Origin: AP-15 sp963797115
Lineage (GTDB): Bacteria; Pseudomonadota; Alphaproteobacteria; ATCC43930; CGMCC-115725
Length of the DNA stretch: 64,000 bases
Assembly (NCBI GenBank): GCA_963797115.1
Contig: CAWCOH010000001.1
Coordinates: forward strand, 62,001 to 126,000
Direction of reading: 5' to 3'
Position 1 is the stretch's first letter; each line of letters begins with the position of its first letter. Below the pieces are notes generated by a model. It was not told the DNA's origin. It did not search any database and saw only the letters and a program-made list of their open reading frames with translations. This document shows positions 1 through 8,020 of this stretch, one piece after another. The position numbers and the translations under genes are program-made.

Positions 1-534
1 GACCGCGAGCCGACGACGCATTCCGTCGCGGCGCGCATCGAACCGGAGCTCGGCGTGCCGCCCAGACCTGGCCCCTTGTCGGCGCCAGTCCCACAACGGC
101 ACCCACGTCGGCGTTCGGCGGTTGGTCGGGTCATCCTCAGTTTGGTGCTTGCATCACTCGTCGTTGGCGTTTTCGTAGCTATCATCGCTCGCAGCGACGT
201 CATAGCGATGTGGCCGGCGGCCGCCCGGCTCTATGCCTTGGTGGGCCTGCCGACAACATCGCCCGGGCCCAGGCTCGAGCTGGGGGAGGTCGTCCCGACG
301 CGCACCGCCGAGGGACTGATCGTCGAGGGTGATATCACCAACGCCGGGAGCACGGCGCGCGAGGTGCCACGGCTTCGGGTGGCGCTGCGCGGCCCGGACG
401 AAAAGGAGACCCAGTTCAAGATCATCGATCCGCCCAAAGCGCGGCTGGTGCCAGGCGAGACCGCGCATTTCAAAACCTCGTTCGACCATGCCGACGAGAC
501 CGCGACCGTCAAGGTGTCGTTCGCCCCACGCTAA
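1..534 (+). CDS. DUF3426 domain protein, C-terminal part (5' end outside window)
   Basis: The frame is open from the first base, so the gene begins upstream; the GTG at 55 is probably internal. What is visible is a basic stretch, one hydrophobic membrane segment (VILSLVLASLVVGVFVAIIA, about residues 43-62 counted from base 1), a Pro-rich linker, then a small beta-rich domain with the phrases EGDITNAGS and VPGETAHF. That order is typical of alphaproteobacterial DUF3426 proteins, which usually carry an MJ0042-type zinc ribbon at the N-terminus; that part would lie outside the window. Probably a single-pass inner-membrane protein with its C-terminal domain outside the cytoplasm. Function is unknown. 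The TAA stop is at 532-534. Confidence 0.7.
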   Translation, partial: DREPTTHSVAARIEPELGVPPRPGPLSAPVPQRHPRRRSAVGRVILSLVLASLVVGVFVAIIARSDVIAMWPAAARLYALVGLPTTSPGPRLELGEVVPTRTAEGLIVEGDITNAGSTAREVPRLRVALRGPDEKETQFKIIDPPKARLVPGETAHFKTSFDHADETATVKVSFAPR

Positions 535-673
535 GTTGCGAATGGATCATCCATAAAATAGCCTAATTGACGCCGTATACGAACGCCGATAGCGGCGCCC
601 ATGCAAATGGCCGAACCTTCTGAATCCACCACCTGGTCGCCCCGGTGTACGGCCTTGCCGCGCTGGGCCCTTT

Positions 674-730
674 CAACCCGAAGAGGAGTTCCCGTTGCAG
701 ACCCGCTGCAGGTGCAGCGGGCCGTCATAT
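674..730 (+). repeat. Dispersed intergenic repeat, copy 1
   Basis: The block starts CAACCCGAAGAGGAG, contains a 9-bp inverted repeat (CCCGCTGCA at 702-710, TGCAGCGGG at 713-721) and ends CCGTCATAT. Related blocks occur at 32781-32850 (same strand) and 54934-54998 (opposite strand). All three lie in intergenic DNA. Copies 1 and 3 share the long central string GCAGACCCGCTGCAGGTGCA. A weaker match (TACGGCC then TGCCG) may extend each copy about 35 bases upstream. It is not an element I recognise. Confidence 0.65.
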
Positions 731-762
731 GTCGAGCAACCATACATTGTAGGATGCTCGAC
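731..762. repeat. Hairpin directly after repeat copy 1
   Basis: GTCGAGCA (731-738) is an exact reverse complement of TGCTCGAC (755-762), leaving a 16-base loop. It abuts the end of repeat copy 1 and is not seen next to copies 2 or 3. There is no T-tract, so it is not an obvious intrinsic terminator. Confidence 0.45.
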
Positions 763-923
763 CCGGCATCGGACACACGACCGGCAGGGTGGAAAAAAAC
801 TTGTAACGTTGGCGAAAAGCGGGCGCCCATGGCAGGAATGGGTTCGATTGTTCGCCCGGACAACAACAGGAAGCGGCCGCGGTGGGCGAACCATCTGAGT
901 GCCTCAGCAGTAGGTAGGTGACC

Positions 924-2162
924 ATGTCTGCCATTCTGTTTCGAAACGCCAACCTCATAGTCGAGGGGCACACAAGACCGCAGACCGGGTTCGATGTGCT
1001 GGTAAAGGCCAATTACATCGATTCGGTGTCTTCGTCCTCGATCGAGCCTGGCGATGCAGCCGTTATCGATGTTACCGGTAAGACCCTTATGCCGGGGCTT
1101 ATTGACGCACACGCGCATATCACGGGACTTACGTTAAGTCCAAAAAACATTTCTTATCCTGCATCTGAGATTATCTTGGCTGCCGCAAGTTATTTGCGCA
1201 ACAGCTTGATGGATGGGTTCACCACAATTCGCGAGGCTGGCGGCGCGGATTACTCGATCGCTCGACTATTGGCCGAGGGAACACTAGTGGGGCCGAGACT
1301 CTTCTACTCTGGTAAGGCGCTGACCCAGACGGGCGGAGGCGCCGATTTCCGGACGCCCAATGAGCTCATCGACCCATGCGGTCACATCAGTCCATTCTCC
1401 ATTATGTCGGTTATCGCCGATGGAGTCGACGAGGTGCGTAAGGCTGCACGAGAGGAGTTGCGAAAAGGAGCGAGTCAAATCAAGTTGTTCGCGTCCGGTG
1501 GCGTCGTATTTCCGTCGGAGGGTCATTCGACGATCTACGAATATTCCGAGCCGGAATTGAAAGCTATTGTCGAAGAAGCTACGTCTCGTAGTACTTACGT
1601 GATGGCCCATGTCTATACGAACGATGGGATTAGGCGGTGCCTCCAAGCCGGGGTACGGTCCATCGAGCACGGCAATTTCGCTAGCGAAGAAACGATCGCG
1701 ATGATGCCCGAGTACAGCGCTTATTTGGATCCCACGTTCGTTTCTCTTGTCCAACGCATCGAGAGCGCGAGCGAGACCGGACTTTCCGATGCGATCGTCG
1801 ATAATCTCAAACGAACGGTATCTCGTGGAAAACAAGTCTACGAATGGGCCAGGATGTACAATGTTCCGATTGCTTTTGGCACCGATTTATGGGGACCGGA
1901 AGCGCAAGAATCCCAGCTCCGAGAATTTGAAATCAGAATGGAATTCAACTCTTCGGCTAATATTATCCGAGCTGCCACGATTACGAACGCGGCACTTCTG
2001 ATGCAAGAAGGTAAGCTCGGCATTATTTCTCCCGGAGCCTATGCAGATTTGCTGGTGGTGGAAGGGGATCCGCTTGCCGATGCGCGGGTTATGCTGGATC
2101 CCAAGAAGAACCTCAAACTAATTATGAAAGATGGAGTAATTTATAAGAATGAATTAAACTGA
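924..2162 (+). CDS. Metal-dependent amidohydrolase (imidazolonepropionase/prolidase-like, COG1228)
   Basis: A 412-residue enzyme of the amidohydrolase superfamily, cytoplasmic, hydrolysing an amide or peptide-like bond with one or two metal ions. Visible landmarks in order: the HxH metal motif in GLIDAHAHITG near residue 60, the strand-end lysine in IKLFASGGV near 190, His ligands in VMAHVYT and SIEHGNF, and the catalytic Asp in AFGTDLWG near residue 315. The C-terminus has the usual beta-sandwich ending DLLVVEGDPL. ATG at 924 is preferred over GTG at 918 because a purine-rich TAGGTAGG precedes it. Base composition is clearly lower in G+C than the neighbours, especially the 3' end with many A/T-ending codons, so recent acquisition is plausible. 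The substrate cannot be told from sequence; relatives act on Xaa-Pro dipeptides, organophosphates or mycotoxins. Confidence 0.85.
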   Translation: MSAILFRNANLIVEGHTRPQTGFDVLVKANYIDSVSSSSIEPGDAAVIDVTGKTLMPGLIDAHAHITGLTLSPKNISYPASEIILAAASYLRNSLMDGFTTIREAGGADYSIARLLAEGTLVGPRLFYSGKALTQTGGGADFRTPNELIDPCGHISPFSIMSVIADGVDEVRKAAREELRKGASQIKLFASGGVVFPSEGHSTIYEYSEPELKAIVEEATSRSTYVMAHVYTNDGIRRCLQAGVRSIEHGNFASEETIAMMPEYSAYLDPTFVSLVQRIESASETGLSDAIVDNLKRTVSRGKQVYEWARMYNVPIAFGTDLWGPEAQESQLREFEIRMEFNSSANIIRAATITNAALLMQEGKLGIISPGAYADLLVVEGDPLADARVMLDPKKNLKLIMKDGVIYKNELN

Positions 2163-2230
2163 AGGCTTATAGTTGTTATTTCTCCGTTGCCGGTAAGGCA
2201 ACCCCATAGGTCGGGCGCAGGAGCCGTGAG

Positions 2231-3361
2231 ATGCCCGAAGACGACCCGCTACGCCGCTACGCCGCCAATCTCCAAGGCGAAGTTGATAGCGCCGCCCTTT
2301 ACCGAACCCTGGCGCAGAGCGAGGAGAACCCGCAACTGGCTCAAGTGTATCGGCGGCTGGCGGCGATCGAGGAGGCCCACGCCGAGTACTGGAAAGGCCA
2401 TATCGCGGCGATCGATCATCGCGTTCCGAAGCTGCGTCCCGGCTTCCGGGCGCGCGCGCTCGGATGGCTCGCGCGCCGCTTCGGTCCGGCTTTTGTGCTG
2501 CCCACGGTCGATACCCTCGAGCACATGGACAGCGGCACTTATGACGCGCAGCCGGAGGCGGTTGCCGGCGGGCTGTCGGCTGCCGAGCGATCGCATGCCC
2601 GTATTATCAAGGCCCTCGCCGCGGGTGCACCGGGCGGGCTGAGCGGTGCCGCCCTGGCGCGCCTGGAGGGAAGGCACCGTGGCATGGGCGGCAACGCGCT
2701 GCGCGCCGCGGTGCTCGGCGCCAATGACGGTCTGGTCTCGAATATGAGCCTCGTCATGGGGGTCGCCGGAGCCGCCCTGGCGCCTCATGCGATCCTCGTC
2801 ACCGGTCTCGCCGGGCTCCTGGCCGGCGCTTTTTCAATGGCTCTCGGCGAATGGCTCTCGGTCAATACCGCACGCGAATCCGCTCAGCGCCAAATCGCAA
2901 CCGAGGCAGACGAGCTCGAACAGGTGCCGGAGGAAGAGAAGGAAGAGCTGTCGCTAATCTATCAGGCAAAAGGTTTGCCGGAGGATCTGGCCAAATCGCT
3001 GGCCGACCGATTGATCGCCAACAAGAAGACCGCGCTTGACACCTTGGTCCGGGAGGAGCTGGGCATCGACCCCGACGAGCTCGGCGGTTCGGCATGGACG
3101 GCCGCCAGCACATCGTTTTTGCTCTTTGCCGTGGGTGCGATCTTTCCGGTGGTGCCGTATTTTGCGTTGGCCGGGATTGCAGCGATCATCGCCAGCCTGC
3201 TGGCGAGTGGGGTGGCTTTGTTTCTGATCGGAGCAGGCACGACCCTGTTTACCGGGCGCAGCGTGGTGTTTTCCGGGATGCGTCAGCTGCTGGTGGGGTT
3301 CGCCGCCGCCGGAGTGACCTTCGGCATCGGCAAGCTGATCGGTATCGCCGTCACCGCGTGA
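2231..3361 (+). CDS. mbfA: MbfA-type iron exporter: ferritin-like domain fused to VIT1/CCC1 transporter
   Basis: 376 residues in two parts. Residues about 1-140 form a ferritin/rubrerythrin-like four-helix domain with Glu and His metal ligands (IEEAHAEYW near 48, TLEHMD near 98). From about residue 155 the VIT1/CCC1 family begins with LRAAVLGANDGLVSNMSLVMG and continues through five hydrophobic segments to the C-terminus. This exact fusion is the membrane-bound ferritin MbfA, described in Bradyrhizobium and Agrobacterium as an inner-membrane iron exporter protecting against iron and peroxide stress. In those organisms it is repressed by Irr under low iron; an irr gene lies at 26211. I could not identify an Irr box upstream. 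The 3' end overlaps the convergent DUF882 frame by 79 bp. Confidence 0.9.
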   Translation: MPEDDPLRRYAANLQGEVDSAALYRTLAQSEENPQLAQVYRRLAAIEEAHAEYWKGHIAAIDHRVPKLRPGFRARALGWLARRFGPAFVLPTVDTLEHMDSGTYDAQPEAVAGGLSAAERSHARIIKALAAGAPGGLSGAALARLEGRHRGMGGNALRAAVLGANDGLVSNMSLVMGVAGAALAPHAILVTGLAGLLAGAFSMALGEWLSVNTARESAQRQIATEADELEQVPEEEKEELSLIYQAKGLPEDLAKSLADRLIANKKTALDTLVREELGIDPDELGGSAWTAASTSFLLFAVGAIFPVVPYFALAGIAAIIASLLASGVALFLIGAGTTLFTGRSVVFSGMRQLLVGFAAAGVTFGIGKLIGIAVTA

Positions 3362-4044
3362 GGCGTGCGCGGGCGAGAAACTCCGCCCGGGCGAGCCGAC
3401 GCTGGAGTGCCAGTCGCTGGGTGACGGTGAGCGGGCGTCCCGCGCCGTTGAGGCGCCGGCCGTCGAACTCTCAGCCGACTACCGTCATCAAACAGCAGCA
3501 GATGATCGAGGCCGGTCTCGTCGAGCGTCCAACTGCGCACCGGCCCCGTGTCGATGTGGATGAACCCCGAATGCGGGTACCACCCAACGCCGCCCCGCTG
3601 CATTGCCCGGGCCGCATTCATTGCCTCGACGAGCTTCGATCCGAAGCTCACATCGAGCGCGCGGCCGTAGATGTGTTGGCTGTGCTCGGCCACTCCGAAA
3701 GTCGTGCGCGCGAGCATCGCGTTGGTTTCGGCCGTACGATAGGCGGAGAGAATCGTCGCGCTCGTCTCGCCGACCGAGTCGAGGACATCCGCAAGAAAAT
3801 CGATTAACCCGACATCAATCTGGGTCTTTTCTCCGGAATGATGATCACGCAGGAAGACGCAGAGTTCTTCCATCACCCGCTTGATCGGGCCGCTGTCGTC
3901 GCGGTAGGTGCCCTCGAAGGTCTCGCCGGTGTGGATGTTGGCAAGACGCAACCGGCGCAGTGCCGGCGGCCGCGCAACCGCCCGCGCCGCCGATGGCCAT
4001 GCCGCAGCCGCGGCAACATAAACGAGAAAACCACGGCGATCCAT
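3283..4044 (-). CDS. DUF882 / peptidase M15A-like protein with Tat signal
   Basis: 253 residues starting with a twin-arginine leader (RRGFLVYVAAAAAWPSAARA), so probably exported folded to the periplasm. The body has the DUF882 pattern: LRLANIHTGETFEGTY, DVGLIDFLADVL, ILSAYRTAETNAML, SQHIYGRALDVSF and GWYPHSGFIHIDTG, which carry the His and Asp residues of M15-type metallopeptidases such as D-Ala-D-Ala carboxypeptidases. Members are cell-wall related (YcbK-like), but activity is not proven for most. The family domain ends near residue 190; the remaining about 60 residues are Pro/Arg-rich, low complexity and partly encoded antisense to the end of mbfA, which suggests loss of an original stop codon or an indel. 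Confidence 0.85.
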   Translation of the reverse strand: MDRRGFLVYVAAAAAWPSAARAVARPPALRRLRLANIHTGETFEGTYRDDSGPIKRVMEELCVFLRDHHSGEKTQIDVGLIDFLADVLDSVGETSATILSAYRTAETNAMLARTTFGVAEHSQHIYGRALDVSFGSKLVEAMNAARAMQRGGVGWYPHSGFIHIDTGPVRSWTLDETGLDHLLLFDDGSRLRVRRPAPQRRGTPAHRHPATGTPASARPGGVSRPRTPHAVTAIPISLPMPKVTPAAANPTSS

Positions 4045-4064
4045 CCACCGTCGCCCGGTGCGGC

Positions 4065-6515
4065 TTAGAACCGTTTCAGCAGGCGCTCGATGTAATCGAG
4101 CTCGAACTCCGGGCGGAAGCGCTCGCCGGCGCGGCGGCGCAGCTCGTCCAGGATCTCCCGGGCCCTTTGCAGCGGATTCAAATCGGGGATCTTCACATCT
4201 CCCTGATCGTAGGTGCCGTTGCTCGACATCGGCCGACCGAGCGGATCGCGCTCAACCCGATCCCGCGGTGCGCTGTCGGTGGCGCCGACCTCGTCGCTGC
4301 CCGGATTGACGCTACCCAAGCGGCGCTGCATCTGCTCGGCGAACTCACGTGCCGCCTGCTGCAATTGATCGAGAGCGTCGGTTTGGGGCGCAATTGCCTC
4401 GCCCGGTTGCTGCCGTCGCAGCGCCTCGGCTGCATCGCGCATTGCCCGTTCGGCCCGCCCAAGAGGATCCGGTATGTCGCCGAACCCATCGCCGAGCCGA
4501 CGCATCATGTCGCCGAGCATGCGCCGCAGCCCCTCTTGCTTGCCGGCAGCATCGCCGGTCTCAGAGGTCGGGTCCTGCGCCTCATTCCCCTGCTGGCCAC
4601 GCTGACCCATCCGACCCTGCTGGGCTTGCTGCTGCGCTCGGAAACTACGGTCGAGCAGCTGCTGTTGGCGCTGCATGAGCTCGTGCATTCCGCGCATCAT
4701 CTGTTGTGCCTCGCTCGAGCCGCGTTGCGGTGTCTCTCCTGGTTTCGCCAAACGCAGATTTTCGAGCATGTTTTGCAGTTGCGACAGGAGCTCGCGCGCC
4801 TGATCACGCGCCCCGTCTCGTGCGAGTTCCCGCGCCCGGTCGATCATGCGCTGGAGATCTCGACTGCTAAGTACCCGCGATGGATCGACGCTTTGCTCGG
4901 CCTGATCAGGGTTGCGCGCCAGATTTTCGGCGAGGGCCTGCAAATAGCGGTCAAGCGCTTGCTGCAGCTCGCGCATCAGCCGCTCGATCTCGCTATCGGG
5001 AGCGTTCTTGGCCAGCGCGTCCTGCAGCTCGTGCTGCAAACGTCGCATCTCACGCTCGGCCAACGACATGCTGCCGTCTTCGACGCGCGACGCGGTGTCC
5101 CACAGCAGCTGCTCGACTTCGGCAAAGGACTTCTCGTCGTCATTCAGTCGCAAGCGCTGCTCAGCGAGGCGGAGCCCGAGGAAGACGATCGTATCGTCGC
5201 GATAAAGCTGCGGTCGTTCGCGCAAATCGCTCAGGGTATCGGCCACCGCCGATCGCGCTCCAGGGTCAACTACCAGTTCCTTGCGCTGGTCGATGATAGC
5301 ACGCGCGATCGGGTGGTTGAAAACGCGCTCCGGCAGTTTCATGTGGATCGGCTCACTCTCGCCAACCTGCCCCAGCGCATCAGTGGCAACGATCCGGATG
5401 TCGACCGGCAAACCCGCCCAAGGGTGCGGCGACAAATCGTGATAGCTGGTGGCCTGGGCTTCCTTGAGGTGCACTCCCGGAAGAGGTTCCTCGATTTCGA
5501 TTGCCTCGTCGGGCTTGCCATTCTCGCGCCGGATAACTGCCTTTACGGCTTCGACGCCGTAGTCGTCACTTGCCTGGTAGTCAACGCGCAGCGTCGCGCG
5601 CGTGGTCGCCTCGGGCGATCTCGCGAAAGCGGCATTGGGCGGGTTGTCTGGAATGATCTCGATCGGCCAGCTGCCGAGGAAAGTGCCCGCCTGGCTCACT
5701 TTGAGCTGCTTGCCGACCGTGAGCGTAGCTGTAATCCGAAAATTCTGCTTGTCGACCGCGTCGAAATCACGGACCTCAGCGTCGGTCGCGAGCTGCGGCA
5801 CGCCGGCGCCGCCATGCACCTGAGCCAACAGCGCGCTGCCGACCGGGACGCCGACAGTCTCTCCCATGCCTGCCCGTAAAAACTGCGGTGGCAGTCCGGT
5901 ATACTCGGGGGGCGTAACCCAGATGTCGAGGCTCCCGGCAAGCGTCCCTGATCCTACAGGCAAGGCGGGCATGAGGGCACGCGTTAAACGATCGCGCCAA
6001 TCGATGCCGGCGTCAATCATACCCAGCAGCAAAAATATGACCAATACGACGCGCAATCCCCAGAGATCGCGGCCGGCAAACCCAGCAGCGGGAAGACCGA
6101 CCCGCACCCGCCGCGTCGCCAACTCCATGCGCCGGCGATGTACCTGCCACAGCTGTGTTGATTGCGTGTCGAGAGGGGCAGCAGGGCGATCGGCGAGCGC
6201 CTGCAGCGGCCGATGTTTGAGCCCGCTCTCCAGTTCGATCCGGCGCCGCGCTGCGGCTTGATCCGGGACTGCCACTCCACGGTTCGCCACAGCGAGGGCG
6301 ATCACAAACGCCGCACCGAAGCCGAGCAGCAATGCGGCGTGGAGCATTCCCGGCAGGCGCGGCAAAAGATCGAACAAACCCAGCGCACAAAAGCCCCCGA
6401 GCACAGCGAGCGCGGGCCAGCAAGCAGGCCAGACGCGCTCCCACAACAAGGCGGCGCGGGCCATGCGGAGCCGGAGCCAGAACCGGGTCTCGGGGTTGGA
6501 AGAACGATCAGTCAC
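4065..6515 (-). CDS. TIGR02302 / DUF4175 family membrane protein
   Basis: About 816 residues from a GTG at 6515 whose last two bases form the lysA stop (GTGA overlap), which fixes the start and implies translational coupling. The N-terminus has three hydrophobic segments (around residues 27-50, 55-75 and 145-165). A beta-rich middle follows, with phrases such as LDIWVTPPEYTGLPP and YQASDDYGVEAVKAVI. The C-terminal half is a long Gln/Arg/Glu-rich region likely to be coiled coil, ending with PEFELDYIERLLKRF. This is a conserved alphaproteobacterial family commonly next to lysA and argH; its role is unknown, probably envelope-related. A 639-codon antisense frame over this gene is a shadow. Confidence 0.85.
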   Translation of the reverse strand: MTDRSSNPETRFWLRLRMARAALLWERVWPACWPALAVLGGFCALGLFDLLPRLPGMLHAALLLGFGAAFVIALAVANRGVAVPDQAAARRRIELESGLKHRPLQALADRPAAPLDTQSTQLWQVHRRRMELATRRVRVGLPAAGFAGRDLWGLRVVLVIFLLLGMIDAGIDWRDRLTRALMPALPVGSGTLAGSLDIWVTPPEYTGLPPQFLRAGMGETVGVPVGSALLAQVHGGAGVPQLATDAEVRDFDAVDKQNFRITATLTVGKQLKVSQAGTFLGSWPIEIIPDNPPNAAFARSPEATTRATLRVDYQASDDYGVEAVKAVIRRENGKPDEAIEIEEPLPGVHLKEAQATSYHDLSPHPWAGLPVDIRIVATDALGQVGESEPIHMKLPERVFNHPIARAIIDQRKELVVDPGARSAVADTLSDLRERPQLYRDDTIVFLGLRLAEQRLRLNDDEKSFAEVEQLLWDTASRVEDGSMSLAEREMRRLQHELQDALAKNAPDSEIERLMRELQQALDRYLQALAENLARNPDQAEQSVDPSRVLSSRDLQRMIDRARELARDGARDQARELLSQLQNMLENLRLAKPGETPQRGSSEAQQMMRGMHELMQRQQQLLDRSFRAQQQAQQGRMGQRGQQGNEAQDPTSETGDAAGKQEGLRRMLGDMMRRLGDGFGDIPDPLGRAERAMRDAAEALRRQQPGEAIAPQTDALDQLQQAAREFAEQMQRRLGSVNPGSDEVGATDSAPRDRVERDPLGRPMSSNGTYDQGDVKIPDLNPLQRAREILDELRRRAGERFRPEFELDYIERLLKRF

Positions 6516-7816
6516 GCCGCACCTCGTTTCCGTTCCGCCTCCGGTACCACCCCTGAGATCCAGGCCGGAACGGTATCCCAAGACAGCATATCATCATAGG
6601 TCGGCCGTGCCCGGATAATGTCGAAGCGTTGGCCAGAGACCAATACTTCGGGAATAAGCAGCCGACTATTGTAGGTCGAGCTCATGACCGCCCCATAGGC
6701 GCCTGCCCCGGTGAAGGCGATAAGATCGCCTTCGACAAGCGGCGGCATATCGCGATCGACGGCAAAAGTGTCGCCAGTTTCGCAAATTGCCCCAACAAGA
6801 TCTGCGGGGGCGAGCACGGCGCCAGGCGCCGGGCAGCGCACGGGAATCACGTCGTGCCAGGCATCATAAAGCGCCGGCCTGATGAAGTCGTTCATTGCCG
6901 CGTCGACGACCACAAAGCGCTTGACGGCACCCTCTTTGACGAGAACCACTCGGGCGACAAGCAGCCCCGCCTTGCCTGAGAGGACTCGCCCGGGCTCGAA
7001 GGTCATGGCGAGATCGAGTGAGCTGAAAATCTCGCGTGCAAGCTGCGCATAGCTTTTCGGATCGGGCGGCGCTTCGGCTCGGTAGCGTATGCCGAGGCCG
7101 CCGCCGAGATCGATGCGGCCGACGGCAAGCCCCAGCGTCCGCAATTCTCGGACGAGTTCGGCGACACGAGTAAAAGCGCGTCGATATGGCTCGAGTTCTA
7201 CGAGTTGCGAGCCGATATGGATGGCGAGCCCGACTGGCTCGATGCCGGGGAGTTCCTCCGCGAGGCGATAGGCGTCGACTACCGTTCCGAAATCGATCCC
7301 AAATTTGCTCTCTTTCTTACCCGTCGAGATTTTGGCGTGAGTGCGCGCGTCGACGTCCGGGTTGGCCCGAATTGCCACCGGTACAACTCGCCCCCATGCC
7401 GAGGCGACCTCGCTCAGGCAGCGCAACTCCGGCACCAACTCGACGTTGATCTGGTGGATTTCGGCAGCCACTGCCGCCTCCAGCTCCGCTCGCGTCTTGC
7501 CCACCCCCGAGAAGACGATCCGTTGTGGAGGTACCCCGGCGGCGAGGGCGCGGCGCAGCTCGCCTTCAGAAACGACATCCGCACCGGCACCGAGACCGGC
7601 GAAAAGGCGCAAGACTGCGAGGTTCGAGTTGGCTTTGACCGCGTAGCAAATGAGCGGCCCTTCTGACGCAAAGGCCTCGGCGAATTGTCGATACTGCCCG
7701 GTGAGGGCGGCCGCCGAGTAGAGATAGAAAGGCGTGCCCACAGCAGCTGCAATCCGCGAGACAGGGACCTCTTCGGCATGCAACTCACCGCCGCTATAGC
7801 GGAAGAAATCACTCAC
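6512..7816 (-). CDS. lysA: Diaminopimelate decarboxylase
   Basis: Catalyses the last step of lysine synthesis: meso-diaminopimelate to L-lysine and CO2, PLP-dependent, cytoplasmic. The likely start is GTG at 7816 (VSDFFRYSGGELHAEEV), giving 434 residues; a longer frame upstream has no family similarity and covers lptM. Signatures visible: ICYAVKANSN with the PLP lysine near residue 61, HIGSQ, the glycine loop DLGGGLGIRY, EPGR, and the active-site Cys and Asp region GAICETGDTFA. It overlaps the preceding lptM by 8 bp and is coupled to the TIGR02302 gene by a 4-bp overlap, so lptM-lysA-TIGR02302 are likely cotranscribed with argH. Confidence 0.95.
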   Translation of the reverse strand: MSDFFRYSGGELHAEEVPVSRIAAAVGTPFYLYSAAALTGQYRQFAEAFASEGPLICYAVKANSNLAVLRLFAGLGAGADVVSEGELRRALAAGVPPQRIVFSGVGKTRAELEAAVAAEIHQINVELVPELRCLSEVASAWGRVVPVAIRANPDVDARTHAKISTGKKESKFGIDFGTVVDAYRLAEELPGIEPVGLAIHIGSQLVELEPYRRAFTRVAELVRELRTLGLAVGRIDLGGGLGIRYRAEAPPDPKSYAQLAREIFSSLDLAMTFEPGRVLSGKAGLLVARVVLVKEGAVKRFVVVDAAMNDFIRPALYDAWHDVIPVRCPAPGAVLAPADLVGAICETGDTFAVDRDMPPLVEGDLIAFTGAGAYGAVMSSTYNSRLLIPEVLVSGQRFDIIRARPTYDDMLSWDTVPAWISGVVPEAERKRGAA

Positions 7817-7949
7817 TTGGGTAAGGACGCGGGTAAGTTGCCGGCGCGCCGGGTGGCGGCTCCGGCGGTCCCTTTTTGCCGCATCCCGCCAGTACGAGGG
7901 AGAAGACGAGAGGCAAGAGCGCCAGATGCCAAAATTCGGGCCTCCGCAT
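7809..7949 (-). CDS. lptM: Small lipoprotein LptM/YifL-like
   Basis: 46 residues: MRRPEFW, a hydrophobic core and the lipobox LAGC followed by GKKGPPEPPPG, then a Pro-rich tail. The LAGCGKKGP pattern directly upstream of lysA is the hallmark of the LptM (YifL) lipoprotein family, which in Escherichia coli helps maturation of the LptDE lipopolysaccharide translocon. Expected location: outer membrane, periplasm-facing, lipid-anchored on the cysteine. Start chosen at the ATG at 7949 because it gives a proper signal peptide; the longer upstream frame does not. Function in this organism is inferred by family and context. Confidence 0.85.
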   Translation of the reverse strand: MRRPEFWHLALLPLVFSLVLAGCGKKGPPEPPPGAPATYPRPYPSE

Positions 7950-8020
7950 TCGCCTCTCGGCCTGCGGAGAAGGGAGTGGGAAGAAGTACACCCCGCCGGA
8001 TCTGAGGCGTGCACTGAGCG

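Larger units (their letters stand above)
535..923. other. Intergenic region with repeat copy and two hairpins
   Basis: No convincing gene lies in these 389 bases; the short open frames lack any recognisable protein. The stretch holds copy 1 of a dispersed repeat (674-730), a hairpin immediately after it (731-738 pairing with 755-762), and a second inverted repeat of 8 bp (GTTCGCCC at 850-857 with GGGCGAAC at 884-891) just upstream of the amidohydrolase start. The last could be a leader structure or operator for that gene, but this is inference only. Confidence 0.5.

Noticed and set aside
3960..5879. 639-codon open frame on the plus strand
   Set aside because: It is antisense to the TIGR02302 gene, whose minus-strand frame has clear family features; the long open antisense frame is a by-product of high G+C.
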